The notes under the pieces were generated by a model. It saw only the letters and a list, made by a program, of their open reading frames with translations. It was not told the origin of the DNA and searched no databases. A stretch of DNA of 64,000 bases, taken from contig NZ_JARVRF010000004.1 of assembly GCF_030209835.1 (NCBI RefSeq), positions 24,222 through 88,221 of the forward strand, in the 5' to 3' direction. Both the position numbers and the translations under genes were made by a program. The DNA is from Arthrobacter sp. efr-133-R2A-120. Lineage in GTDB: Bacteria > Actinomycetota > Actinomycetes > Actinomycetales > Micrococcaceae. This document shows positions 47,466 through 56,042 of the stretch, in pieces; the stretch's first letter is position 1; the number at the start of each line of letters is the position of its first letter.

Positions 47466-47951
47466 ATGCTGATAGTCACCTCAAACAAGATTCCGGGCCA
47501 CAGGATCGACGCCGTCTTCGGGGAAGTCATGGGCCTCACCGTCCGATCGCGGGATATCGGCGCCCAAGTGATGGCCGGCTTCCGCTCCCTCGGCGGCGGC
47601 GAGCTGCCCGAAATGACCAAGGCGCTCTATGAAAGCCGCCAGGAAGTCATGGCGCGCATGGTCAACGAGGCACAACAGCGCGGCGCCAACGCAATCGTCG
47701 CCATGCGCTTCGACACATCCGAGATGGGCGGGAACTGGACCGAAGTGTGCGCCTACGGCACCGCGGTGTTCGCCATCCCCCTGGCCGAAGGCGAGCCAGG
47801 CGCGACAGGCCAGTCGATCTACCTGACGAGCGCCGCAGCCCGGCAATCCACGCAGCCCACGACGCCGGCGGCGCCCCAGGGACAAACGGCACCGCCGGCG
47901 CCCGGACAGTTCCCCGCTTCCCCGTCTCCCCAAGAGCCTTTCCACCAGTAA
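47466..47951 (+). CDS. YbjQ/UPF0145-family protein
   Basis: The 161-residue protein begins with the complete YbjQ fold: MLIVTSNKIPGHRIDAVFG, VRSRDIGAQVMAGFRSLGGGE, EVMARMVNEAQQRGANAIVAMRF and EVCAYGTAV. The family forms homopentamers and has been called a putative heavy-metal-binding domain; its role is unknown. A disordered Gln/Pro-rich tail (residues 118-161, with PAAPQGQTAPPAPGQ) is added. It is a single-gene unit between two terminators. Confidence 0.88.
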   Translation: MLIVTSNKIPGHRIDAVFGEVMGLTVRSRDIGAQVMAGFRSLGGGELPEMTKALYESRQEVMARMVNEAQQRGANAIVAMRFDTSEMGGNWTEVCAYGTAVFAIPLAEGEPGATGQSIYLTSAAARQSTQPTTPAAPQGQTAPPAPGQFPASPSPQEPFHQ

Positions 47952-47962
47952 GGCGGACGACG

Positions 47963-47994
47963 ACGGCCGGCGACGCACAAGCGTCGCCGGCCGT
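47963..47994 (+). terminator. Rho-independent terminator of the YbjQ-type gene
   Basis: ACGGCCGGCGACGC (47963-47976) pairs perfectly with GCGTCGCCGGCCGT (47981-47994) over ACAA and is followed by TCGTTTT. Confidence 0.85.
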
Positions 47995-48037
47995 TCGTTT
48001 TGGCTGGCCTGGGGAGCTGGAGATTTAACTTGCCCTG

Positions 48038-48053
48038 AGTGCAAAGTTGCACT
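48038..48053. promoter_or_regulatory. operator palindrome of the TetR-MMPL operon
   Basis: AGTGCAA and TTGCACT form a perfect 7-base inverted repeat with a 2-base spacer, 12 bases before the TetR start. It probably covers the promoter and allows the TetR protein to repress its own operon. Confidence 0.65.
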
Positions 48054-48065
48054 TAGTGTAAATAC

Positions 48066-48752
48066 GTGAGCACTACCGACACCACGGCCCTCCCCTCGCG
48101 CCGCGAACAAAACAAACTGGCCACCCGCCAAGCGATCGCGGACGCAGCCCTCGCCATGCTGCGCAGCAGGGGCGTCGGCAATTTCACTGTGGAAGACATC
48201 GCGGAAGAGGCCGGCGTATCCCGGCGTACCTTCTTCAACTACTTCCCCAGCCTCGAAGCCGCCTTGGCCTCCGTGACCGAAGGCTTCCTGGACCATGCCC
48301 TTGAACAATTCCGATTGCGCCCCTCGGACGAACCCATCCTCGATTCCGCCCGGGCCGCCCTCATGGCGCTGGCTGACCCGATGACGGTCTCCCCCATGGC
48401 CGAGCTCTTCAGTCTCACCCACGACAACCGCGCCCTGGTGCGTTCCGAACTCGAAGCCTGGGACCACTGCACCACGCAGATCATCGACGCTGCCCGTCGT
48501 CGCCTCGGCCCGGATGTCAACGAGCTCTATCTGCGGGCCTTGGCCGGGTCCATCATTTCGTGCGGCAAGGCAGCCATGAGCGTCTGGTTCGAACAACACG
48601 GCCCGGATCTTTCCGCAGAATCCCTCGCGAGCTTGCGGCAGCACTTGATCGACGCAATTGGCCTGCTCGGTTCGGGCTTCACGGCACCCGCCCCTCAAAC
48701 CCCGTCGGCGCACAGCCCTCAGCCCGCGGCTGACCCTCAATACTCGGCATAA
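48066..48752 (+). CDS. TetR-family regulator of the MMPL exporter
   Basis: The 228-residue protein has the TetR helix-turn-helix at about 20-65 (ATRQAIADAALAMLRSRGVG, then FTVEDIAEEAGVSRRTFFNYFPS), an all-helical ligand domain, and a disordered Pro-rich tail. It starts at GTG 48066 and lies 26 bases upstream of the MMPL gene on the same strand, the usual arrangement for autoregulated exporter operons. The inducing ligand is unknown. Confidence 0.9.
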   Translation: MSTTDTTALPSRREQNKLATRQAIADAALAMLRSRGVGNFTVEDIAEEAGVSRRTFFNYFPSLEAALASVTEGFLDHALEQFRLRPSDEPILDSARAALMALADPMTVSPMAELFSLTHDNRALVRSELEAWDHCTTQIIDAARRRLGPDVNELYLRALAGSIISCGKAAMSVWFEQHGPDLSAESLASLRQHLIDAIGLLGSGFTAPAPQTPSAHSPQPAADPQYSA

Positions 48753-48778
48753 CCACACACCGACAGATCGGTTCCGAC

Positions 48779-51301
48779 ATGGCACTCCTGCTCTACCGTC
48801 TTGGCAAGTTCTCCTATCGTCACCGCTGGCTGGTGATCTCCCTCTGGCTGGCCGTGCTCATGGCCGTCGGCGGCTCCGCGGCCGCCTTCCATGGCACCAT
48901 GTCCAACAACTTCCAGATCCCCGGCACTGAGACCCAGCAGATGCTGGACAAGCTCAAGAAGGACCTTCCTGCCTCCTCGGGCGGTTCCGCAGGGATCGTC
49001 TTCGAAGCCGGCGACGCCGGGTTCAACCAAGCGGGCAAGGACGCCATTGCGTCGGCCCTCGCCCGGCTGGAAAAGCTGCCTGATGTGCAGTCAACGGTCA
49101 ACCCCTTCACAACCCAAGCCACCTTGGACAAAGCACCGTCCGACCTTGCTGCCGGGGAACAGAAAGCAGCTGCCGGGCAGGCTGAGTTGGACAAGGCCCG
49201 GGCCACGCTCGATGCAGGGGATGCCCGGCTCAAGGCTGCGGAACAGCAAATGGCCGCTGCCGGGATGCCGGCTGCGCAGATCCAAGCGCAACTTGCCCCG
49301 CAGGAGGCCGAACTCCTGGCCGGGCGCCAAAAGCTCGATGCTGGCCAGAAGCAAGCCACGGACGGCGCTGCAGCCCTTGCGTTGGCAAAACGCCAGCTGA
49401 CGGCTTCCCAAGGCATGCGTTTCGTCTCCGAAGACGGTAAGGCGGCAATCGCCCAGGTCCAGTTCAAGACCTCCATCAACGGCCTGACCCCTGCCGTCCG
49501 GCAGCAAGTTCAGGACATCGTCCACGGAGTCTCGTCAGCTGGCGTCACAGCCCTGGCCAGCAAGGAAATCACCGAGGACGTCTCGCAGTTGTTCGGTGTC
49601 TCGGAAATTATCGGCATTGCGGTGGCGGCGATCGCCCTCATCGTGATGCTGGGGACGCTCGTCGCCGCTGGCCTGCCCCTCCTGATGGCGATCATTGGCG
49701 TGGCCGTGGGTGTCGGCGGAACGTTTGCCCTCACCGGCGTCATTGATATGAGTTCCATCTCCCCGATGCTCGCGCTCATGCTGGGCCTCGCCGTCGGAAT
49801 CGACTACTCGCTCTTCATCGTCAACCGGCACCGCGGGCAATTGCTTTCGGGGATGGACGCGGAGGAATCAGTGGCTCTTGCCACTGGAACCTCGGGTAAC
49901 GCCGTTCTTTTCGCCGGCCTCACTGTTGTCATCGCGCTTGCCGCATTGGTCGTGCCGGGGCTCCCGTTCCTGGCCGTCATGGGCCTGTCGGCCGCCGCGA
50001 CGGTGGCAGTCGCCGTCGTCGTCTCCCTCACTCTGACTCCGGCAGTCCTCTCGCTGGTGGGCCGCAAACTGATCTCGAAGCGGGCGTGGGCCAAGGCAGA
50101 ACGCCACAACGCCGAGCCGGACCACGCCTCGGCGGACCGCGCGGCGGACCAGCGGCGGAGCAGCCGTGGTTGGGGTGGGCTCGTGACCCGGCATCCGGTG
50201 GTCTCGCTGCTTGCCGGCGTCGTGCTGCTCGGCGTGCTGGCCCTCCCGGCCTCCCAGCTGCGCCTCGCTTTGCCCGACGGCGGTTCGGAGCCGGTCGATT
50301 CGCAAGCGTTCAAGGCGTACGACCTCACCCGGACGAGCTTCGGCGAGGGCATGACCGGCCCCATCGTGGTTGTCGGCACCTTCCCGGACGGGCTCAGCGA
50401 CGACCAGGCCAAGACCAAGCAGTTCGACGTCGCGGACAAGCTGCGCAGCGTCGACAACGTCGTGGCAGCCGTACCGGTAGCCCTCAGCCCGGATCACCGC
50501 ACGGCCGTTTTCCAGGTCATCCCCAAGGACGGGCCCGCGAGCGCCAGCACCGTCCAGGTGGTCTCGGAACTGCGGGCCAAGGGTTCCGAAATCCAGCAGG
50601 CCACAGGCGCCACCATCGGATTGACGGGGCAGACGGCCGGCAATATCGACGTCTCTGCGAAGCTCGGTGCCGCCTTGCCGCCGTACTTGGCGATCGTCGT
50701 CGGGCTCTCGCTGGTCCTCCTGCTGCTGGTGTTCCGTTCGATCGTGGTCCCGCTGCTCGCCACCGGCGGCTTCCTGCTCTCGCTCGCGGCAGCTTTCGGC
50801 GCCGTCGTGGCCGTATACCAGTGGGGCTGGCTCGGATCCGTGTTCGACGTCGCCAATCCCGGAGCCGTGCTGAGCTTCCTGCCGATCATCCTGATTGGTG
50901 TGCTGTTCGGCCTGGCCATGGACTACCAGGTATTCATCACCTCTGGCATGCGTGAATCGTTCATGCATGGAGAGAACGCGAAGCAGGCGGTCCGAAGCGG
51001 CTTCAGCCATGCCTCAGCTGTGGTCACGGCCGCCGCCATCATCATGGTCAGCGTGTTTGCCGGCTTTATCTTCAGCCACTTGACCATGGTCCGGCCGCTC
51101 GGTTTCGCGATGGCGTTCGGCGTGCTCGTGGATGCGTTCGTGGTGCGGATGACCATTGTTCCGGCCGCGATGTACCTGTTGGGCGAGAAGGCCTGGTGGC
51201 TACCGCGGTGGCTGTCCCGCGTCCTACCCGACGTCGACGTCGAAGGCGCCAAGCTGCAGCGCACGACGGCGGCAGACGGGGCCAAGGAGCTGGTCCACTA
51301 A
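48779..51301 (+). CDS. MMPL-family RND-type membrane exporter
   Basis: The 840-residue protein has the MMPL plan of two repeats of one helix, a large extracellular loop and five helices: helix 1 RWLVISLWLAVLMAVGG, SPMLALMLGLAVGIDYSLFIVNRHR in the first bundle, and LSFLPIILIGVLFGLAMDYQVFITSGMRE in the second with the conserved Asp-Tyr proton-relay pairs. Loop 1 holds an Ala/Gln-rich coiled coil (about 115-205, with AAAGQAELDKARATLDAGDARL). Members export lipids or drugs. It is controlled by the TetR gene in front. Confidence 0.92.
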   Translation: MALLLYRLGKFSYRHRWLVISLWLAVLMAVGGSAAAFHGTMSNNFQIPGTETQQMLDKLKKDLPASSGGSAGIVFEAGDAGFNQAGKDAIASALARLEKLPDVQSTVNPFTTQATLDKAPSDLAAGEQKAAAGQAELDKARATLDAGDARLKAAEQQMAAAGMPAAQIQAQLAPQEAELLAGRQKLDAGQKQATDGAAALALAKRQLTASQGMRFVSEDGKAAIAQVQFKTSINGLTPAVRQQVQDIVHGVSSAGVTALASKEITEDVSQLFGVSEIIGIAVAAIALIVMLGTLVAAGLPLLMAIIGVAVGVGGTFALTGVIDMSSISPMLALMLGLAVGIDYSLFIVNRHRGQLLSGMDAEESVALATGTSGNAVLFAGLTVVIALAALVVPGLPFLAVMGLSAAATVAVAVVVSLTLTPAVLSLVGRKLISKRAWAKAERHNAEPDHASADRAADQRRSSRGWGGLVTRHPVVSLLAGVVLLGVLALPASQLRLALPDGGSEPVDSQAFKAYDLTRTSFGEGMTGPIVVVGTFPDGLSDDQAKTKQFDVADKLRSVDNVVAAVPVALSPDHRTAVFQVIPKDGPASASTVQVVSELRAKGSEIQQATGATIGLTGQTAGNIDVSAKLGAALPPYLAIVVGLSLVLLLLVFRSIVVPLLATGGFLLSLAAAFGAVVAVYQWGWLGSVFDVANPGAVLSFLPIILIGVLFGLAMDYQVFITSGMRESFMHGENAKQAVRSGFSHASAVVTAAAIIMVSVFAGFIFSHLTMVRPLGFAMAFGVLVDAFVVRMTIVPAAMYLLGEKAWWLPRWLSRVLPDVDVEGAKLQRTTAADGAKELVH

Positions 51302-51318
51302 GCGTCTGGTTGCCTTTC

Positions 51319-51356
51319 AGCGGGCGTCGGTTCTGTGTCCGGAACCGACGCCCGCT
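51319..51356 (+). terminator. 15-base stem-loop after the MMPL gene
   Basis: AGCGGGCGTCGGTTC (51319-51333) pairs perfectly with GAACCGACGCCCGCT (51342-51356) over 8 bases, 17 bases after the MMPL stop. It merges into the repeat block that follows. Confidence 0.8.
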
Positions 51357-51425
51357 CACCTATAACGCCCTTCCCCTAAACGCTCGATCACCTATAACGC
51401 CCTTCCCCCAAACGCTCGCCCACCT
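51351..51425. repeat. dispersed repeat family 2, locus 2, inverted-orientation part
   Basis: Two near-identical units of ACGCTCG(C/A)TCACCTATAACGC followed by CCTTCCCC(C/T)AA, then a partial third, run head to tail after the MMPL terminator. Their ACGCTCGCTCACCTAT core is the complement of the ATAAGTGAGCGAGCGT array that follows at 51489. The intervening 60 bases (51430-51488) look unique and hold no gene. Confidence 0.75.
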
Positions 51426-51488
51426 GAATTCAAGGAACATGTCCACCTTGGGATATATCTGAAGGAGCGTTTCCCGATTTGGCCACAT

Positions 51489-51602
51489 AAGTGAGCGAGC
51501 GTCCGGCCCAACCCCCATATAAGTGAGCGAGCGTCCGGCCCAACCCCCAGATAAGTGAGCGAGCGTCGGGCCCAACCCCCATATAAGTGAGCGAGCGTCG
51601 GG
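51489..51602. repeat. tandem array of four 32-base units, dispersed repeat family 2, locus 2
   Basis: Four head-to-tail units start at 51489, 51521, 51553 and 51585, each AAGTGAGCGAGCGTC followed by SGGCCCAACCCCCATAT with one or two changes; the last is cut short. The array ends about 30 bases before the maf start codon. The same core occurs at 30411-30682. The units have no spacers, so this is not a CRISPR. Confidence 0.88.
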
Positions 51603-51630
51603 GGGCGGCGCCGCGTACTACGCTTGAGCC

Positions 51631-52305
51631 GTGACCCGATTGATCCTGGCCTCCCAGTCCCCCGCCCGCACCAAGCTCCTTAGGGAGGCCGGCATCCACC
51701 ACGAGGTACTCGTCTCGGACGTGGACGAGGACGCCGTGCAAGCCCGGTACGGTGTGACCGATGCGCACGACACCGCTCTCCTCCTGGCCCGCGCCAAGGC
51801 CGAGGCCGTCGCTTCCCTGCCCGACGCCGAGGGGGCCCTGGTCATCGGCTGCGATTCCGTGTTCGAGTTCGACGGCGAATCGCACGGTAAGCCGTACACA
51901 GTAGACATTGCCAAGGAACGGATGCTGCGCATGAGCGGCTCCAAGGGCGTCCTCCACACCGGGCACTGGCTGGTGGACTGTCGCGAAACCGCGGCGGACG
52001 TGAACGACGGCGAGACGGCCTTTGGCACCGGAGCAACAGTCGGTGCCGTGTCCAGCGCGGAGGTCCACTTTGCGGAGATGAGCGAGAAGGACATCGACGC
52101 CTACATCGCAACCGGCGAGCCCCTGCACTGCGCCGGTTCCTTCACGATCGACGGCTTGGGCGGGGCCTTCATCCGCAAGGTCGACGGCGACCCGCACGCC
52201 GTCGTCGGGCTCTCCATCTCGACCCTCCGCGATCTACTCGGCCAGGCGAATGTTGGAATCACCGAACTCTGGACCCAAAACGGCTCCGAAGCCGGCAGCG
52301 AATAG
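51631..52305 (+). CDS. maf: Maf-family nucleotide pyrophosphatase
   Basis: Maf proteins hydrolyse non-canonical or canonical nucleoside triphosphates to monophosphates and are linked to division control. The 224-residue protein begins LILASQSPARTKLLREAGI, the family signature, with ARAKAEAV, the catalytic Asp in VIGCDSVFEFDGE and GKPYTVDIAKERMLRMSG. The C-terminal GSFTIDGLGGAFIRKVDGD is typical. It starts at GTG 51631. The array of 32-base repeats ends just upstream, so promoter elements may lie within it. Confidence 0.92.
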   Translation: MTRLILASQSPARTKLLREAGIHHEVLVSDVDEDAVQARYGVTDAHDTALLLARAKAEAVASLPDAEGALVIGCDSVFEFDGESHGKPYTVDIAKERMLRMSGSKGVLHTGHWLVDCRETAADVNDGETAFGTGATVGAVSSAEVHFAEMSEKDIDAYIATGEPLHCAGSFTIDGLGGAFIRKVDGDPHAVVGLSISTLRDLLGQANVGITELWTQNGSEAGSE

Positions 52306-52344
52306 CGGCGGTCCAGGTCGCCAGCGCGGCGGCCAATTTCCGGC

Positions 52345-52365
52345 CTTTGTAGCAACCCTACAAAG
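52345..52365. promoter_or_regulatory. 21-base palindrome between maf and the carboxylase alpha gene
   Basis: CTTTGTAG (52345-52352) and CTACAAAG (52358-52365) form a perfect 8-base inverted repeat over CAACC. There is no U-run. It lies 90 bases before the TTG start of the alpha subunit and may be an operator or a terminator of maf. Confidence 0.5.
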
Positions 52366-52454
52366 ACAGGCCGTCTCACACACGGAATCCCCCATCAATA
52401 TGGGCGGAACCCTCAAAATCACGCTAGGCTCCCTGAAGGACAGAAGGAGTCAAC

Positions 52455-54263
52455 TTGTCAGCTAATCCGGCGCAGCCCATTTCCAGCCCTCTCACCAAGG
52501 TCTTGATCGCCAACCGAGGCGAAATCGCGGTCCGCATCATCCGCGCAGCCCGGGACGAAAGCATCGCTTCCGTGGCCGTCTATGCGGACCCCGACCGCGA
52601 CGCACTGCACGTCCGGCTGGCAGATGAGGCCTATGCGCTGGGCGGCAACACCGCCGCTGAGTCGTACCTCGTGATGGACAAGTTGATCGACGTCGCCAAG
52701 CAGTCGGGCGCGGACGCCATCCACCCCGGTTATGGCTTCCTCGCCGAGAACGCCGAGTTTGCCGCCAAGGTCATCGACGCCGGCATCACCTGGATCGGCC
52801 CCTCCCCGGACGCCATCTCTGCGTTGGGTGACAAAGTGCAGGCCCGCCACATCGCCGAGAAGGTCGGCGCTCCCCTGGTTCCCGGCACTGCCGACCCGGT
52901 GGAGTCCGCTGACGAGATCCTGGCCTTTGCCAAGGAGTTCGGTCTCCCGATCGCCATCAAGGCTGCCTACGGTGGCGGCGGCCGCGGCATCAAGGTGGCC
53001 CGCACCATCGAGGAAATCCCTGAGCTTTTCGAGTCTGCAGTGCGCGAGGCTGTTGCCGCCTTCGGGCGCGGCGAGTGCTTCATCGAGCGCTTCCTGGATT
53101 CCCCGCGCCACGTCGAGACCCAGTGCCTCGCCGATGCCTACGGAAACGTTGTTGTCGTCTCTACCCGCGACTGCTCCCTCCAGCGCCGCAACCAGAAGCT
53201 GGTGGAAGAAGCCCCGGCACCGTTCCTGAGCCCCGAGCAGAACGAACGACTGTACGAGTCCTCCAAGGCCATCCTGAAAGAGGCCGGCTACCTGGGCGCG
53301 GGAACGTGCGAATTCCTGGTTGGCCAGGACGGGATCATCTCCTTCCTTGAGGTCAACACCCGACTTCAGGTGGAGCACTGCGTTTCGGAGGAAGTCACGG
53401 GCCTCGACCTGGTCCGCGAGCAGTTCCGCATCGCCCGAGGCGAAAAGCTCGGCTACGGCGATCCCGAGGTCCGCGGCCACTCCTTCGAATTCCGCATCAC
53501 CGGCGAAGACCCGGGCCGCAACTTCATGCCCGCACCGGGAACCGTCAGCACCCTGAAGAACCCGACGGGTCCGGGCGTCCGCATCGACTCCGGCATCGAG
53601 CAGGGCGACGTCATCAGCGGGAACTTCGATTCCATGCTGTCCAAGCTGATCGTCACCGGTGCCAGCCGCGAACAGGCCCTCCAGCGTTCCCGCCGCGCCC
53701 TTGAGGAAATGGTGGTTGAAGGCATCCCCACCGTCATTCCTTTCGACCTCGCAGTGGTGACCGATCCGGCGTTCGCTCCGGCCGAAGGCCCGTTCAAGGT
53801 GCACACGCGCTGGATCGAGACCGAGTTCGTCAACAACATCCCCGCGTGGACGCCCACCGGAACCGGAACAGAAGCCGCCGACGCCGGTGAGCGGCAGCGC
53901 GTCGTCGTCGAGGTTGGCGGCAAGCGCCTGGAAGTTGTCCTTCCCTCGACTCTTGGCTCGGTTTCCTCGGTTGCCAGCGCGGGCGCCAAGGGCGCGAAGG
54001 TCAAGAAGCGTTCCCGCTCGGCGGGCGCTACGGCTGCCGTGGCGGGCGGCAACGCCCTCACTTCGCCGATGCAGGGCACCATCGTCAAGGTGGCAGTTGC
54101 CGCGGGCGATGTGGTTGCCGAAGGCGATCTGATCGTGGTCCTCGAAGCCATGAAGATGGAACAGCCCCTCACCGCCCACAAGGCCGGCACCATCCACGGC
54201 CTGGTGGCCAAGGCAGGCGAAACCGTCTCCGCAGGCGCCGTCATCGCGACGATCGAAGACTGA
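52455..54263 (+). CDS. acyl-CoA carboxylase alpha subunit (biotin carboxylase plus biotin carrier)
   Basis: The 602-residue protein is a fusion of biotin carboxylase ([23 protein letters not shown]-grasp loop [34 protein letters not shown]) with a C-terminal biotinyl domain. The biotin is attached at Lys567 in EAMKMEQ. It supplies carboxybiotin to beta subunits such as the one at 42 kb. The start is TTG 52455 with AGAAGGAG five to six bases upstream, a strong site that decides for this unusual codon. A basic linker ([14 protein letters not shown]) joins the domains. Confidence 0.95.
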   Translation: MSANPAQPISSPLTKVLIANRGEIAVRIIRAARDESIASVAVYADPDRDALHVRLADEAYALGGNTAAESYLVMDKLIDVAKQSGADAIHPGYGFLAENAEFAAKVIDAGITWIGPSPDAISALGDKVQARHIAEKVGAPLVPGTADPVESADEILAFAKEFGLPIAIKAAYGGGGRGIKVARTIEEIPELFESAVREAVAAFGRGECFIERFLDSPRHVETQCLADAYGNVVVVSTRDCSLQRRNQKLVEEAPAPFLSPEQNERLYESSKAILKEAGYLGAGTCEFLVGQDGIISFLEVNTRLQVEHCVSEEVTGLDLVREQFRIARGEKLGYGDPEVRGHSFEFRITGEDPGRNFMPAPGTVSTLKNPTGPGVRIDSGIEQGDVISGNFDSMLSKLIVTGASREQALQRSRRALEEMVVEGIPTVIPFDLAVVTDPAFAPAEGPFKVHTRWIETEFVNNIPAWTPTGTGTEAADAGERQRVVVEVGGKRLEVVLPSTLGSVSSVASAGAKGAKVKKRSRSAGATAAVAGGNALTSPMQGTIVKVAVAAGDVVAEGDLIVVLEAMKMEQPLTAHKAGTIHGLVAKAGETVSAGAVIATIED

Positions 54264-54270
54264 GCAGCGC

Positions 54271-54319
54271 TTAAATGGCTCCGGCCCCGCACCATTGGTG
54301 CGGGGCCGGAGCCATTTAA
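54271..54319. terminator. bidirectional terminator between the carboxylase alpha and MHS genes
   Basis: A 23-base perfect inverted repeat (54271-54293 with 54297-54319, arms starting TTAAATGGCTCCGG) over a 3-base loop. AT-rich ends provide a U-run on either strand, suiting its position between convergent genes. Confidence 0.92.
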
Positions 54320-54340
54320 CGCGGGCCTGCTAATACGGGG

Positions 54341-55750
54341 TCAGGCTACGTTGTTCTCGTAGTCCGTGTCCTTGGTTTCCTTGGACAGGAACAGGGCCAC
54401 GAGCGTCAACACCGCCATGGCGCTGAGGTAGACACCCACCAGGACCGTGCTTCCCTTGGCCGATTCCCAGAGCCAGACCGCGATGAACGGAGCCACTGCC
54501 GCGCCGAGGATGCTGGACAGGTTGTAGCTGACTGCGGATCCGGTGTAGCGGACGTTGGTGGGGAACAGTTCCGGAAGCAGTGCACCCATAGGGCCGAAGG
54601 TGAGCCCCATCAGTGTGAAGCCGATGATCAGCAACGCCATGGTCCCTACGAAGCCGCCACTGAACAACGGCACGAAGAGCAGGCCGAATACCAGGATTCC
54701 AGCCGTGACGGCCAGGAGCATCTTGCGACGGCCGTACTTTTCGGCCAGCGGACCGGCCACCAGTGTGAAAATACCGAAGAAGACGACGCCGGCAATCAGC
54801 ATCCAGAGGAAGTCGTTCCGGCTGAAGCCCAAGCCCGGGACGAACGCCGCGGCGGCCGCGTCGGTCATGGGCTTTCCCGCCTTGATAGCAGCAGCTTGAG
54901 CGCCTGCCAGGGTGGGTTTGGTGCCGTAGGTCAGCGTGAACGTGGTCATCAGGTAGAACAGCACGTACGTCGCAAGCATGATGAAGGTGCCGAGGATCAG
55001 CGGGCGCCAGCTCTTCTTGAACACGCGTCCGATGGGCAGCTTGGCCACTTCGTTGGACTCCAGCACCTTGGTGAATGCAGGAGTTTCAATGAGCTTGAGG
55101 CGCACATAGAGGCCGAGGATCACCATGACGGCGCTGAGTAGGAACGGCACGCGCCAGCCCCACGCGGCGAAAGCCTCGGGGGTCAAGGTGTAGCTGAAGA
55201 CCAGGAAGATGATGTTGGCCAGGATGAAGCCGATCGGCGCACCCATCTGCGGGAATGTTCCATAGACGGCGCGTTTGTTGGCCGGCGCGTTCTCCGTTGC
55301 GAGCAGCGCGGCACCGCTCCACTCACCACCGAGGGCCAGGCCTTGGGCGAAACGCAGGACTACCAGCAACGTGGGGGCCAGGAAGGTCCAGCCCGGGACC
55401 TGTGCCGTGGGGAGGCAACCGATCAGGAACGTGGCAATACCCATGGTCAGGAGGGACGCAACCAGGGTTCCCTTGCGACCGAACTTGTCACCGAAGTGGC
55501 CGAAAATGATGGAGCCGAGCGGCCGGGCGACGAAGGCGACGCCGAACACCGCGAAGGAGCTCAGCAGCTGGGTGGTCTCGTCCGCCGTCGGGAAGAAGAG
55601 TTTGGGGAAGACGAGCACGGCTGCCGTGGCATAAACGTAGAAATCGTAGAACTCGATGGACGTACCAATGAGGCTGGCGAAAATCACCCGTCCCCGCGAG
55701 TTGACCGGCTTGACTGACTCGCTTTCCTTGGATTCAGCGATGGAAGACAT
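54341..55750 (-). CDS. MHS-family major facilitator transporter
   Basis: From ATG 55750 the protein has 469 residues and 12 helices; a GTG seven codons earlier is an alternative. Typical MHS features are SLIGTSIEFYDFYVYATAAV with the conserved Asp in helix 1, FGHFGDKFGRKGTL between helices 2 and 3, RFAQGLALGGEWSGAALL in helix 4, and AEKYGRRKMLL. The family imports shikimate, citrate, proline betaine or aromatic acids with protons. The gene has its own operator-like palindrome. Confidence 0.9.
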   Translation of the reverse strand: MSSIAESKESESVKPVNSRGRVIFASLIGTSIEFYDFYVYATAAVLVFPKLFFPTADETTQLLSSFAVFGVAFVARPLGSIIFGHFGDKFGRKGTLVASLLTMGIATFLIGCLPTAQVPGWTFLAPTLLVVLRFAQGLALGGEWSGAALLATENAPANKRAVYGTFPQMGAPIGFILANIIFLVFSYTLTPEAFAAWGWRVPFLLSAVMVILGLYVRLKLIETPAFTKVLESNEVAKLPIGRVFKKSWRPLILGTFIMLATYVLFYLMTTFTLTYGTKPTLAGAQAAAIKAGKPMTDAAAAAFVPGLGFSRNDFLWMLIAGVVFFGIFTLVAGPLAEKYGRRKMLLAVTAGILVFGLLFVPLFSGGFVGTMALLIIGFTLMGLTFGPMGALLPELFPTNVRYTGSAVSYNLSSILGAAVAPFIAVWLWESAKGSTVLVGVYLSAMAVLTLVALFLSKETKDTDYENNVA

Positions 55751-55804
55751 GTAGTGGATGCTTTCGTTCACGCCGGCCCGGCGTCGCTGAGCCTGCCGGC
55801 AAAG

Positions 55805-55824
55805 ATTATTGAGAGTTCAATAAT
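55805..55824. promoter_or_regulatory. perfect 20-base operator palindrome upstream of the MHS transporter
   Basis: ATTATTGA and TCAATAAT flank GAGT, a perfect 8-base inverted repeat in an otherwise G+C-rich region, 55 bases before the transporter start. The form suits a TetR- or GntR-type repressor; none is encoded next to it. Confidence 0.65.
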
Positions 55825-56042
55825 AGTTCCCGGTATCCACCAAATGGACAATCAAGTCCAAGATGCGGACGCCCGGAAAAGTCTCACTCTGTGGTCCGCG
55901 CCACAACAACCTCACCATCGCCTCACGCAGTGGTGACCCCCTCCGATAGGTGAATGTCACAGCACGTTTACAAACCGCGACGGTCCGCGAAACGCGCCGT
56001 ACCTAACGTGTAAGTACAACGTCCCCACAAAGGAGGCACTCC

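Noticed and set aside
51489..51602. Tandem 32-base repeats considered as a CRISPR array.
   Set aside because: The units follow each other without spacers and there are no cas genes in the window.
52458..54197. A 579-codon minus-strand ORF opposite the carboxylase alpha gene.
   Set aside because: It is fully covered by the biotin carboxylase reading frame on the other strand and is a third-position G+C artefact.
55956..55971. GTCAC-N6-TTTAC before the nitrate transporter as a GlnR site.
   Set aside because: Only one of the expected half-sites fits and the second element is poor, so I do not list it as a feature.
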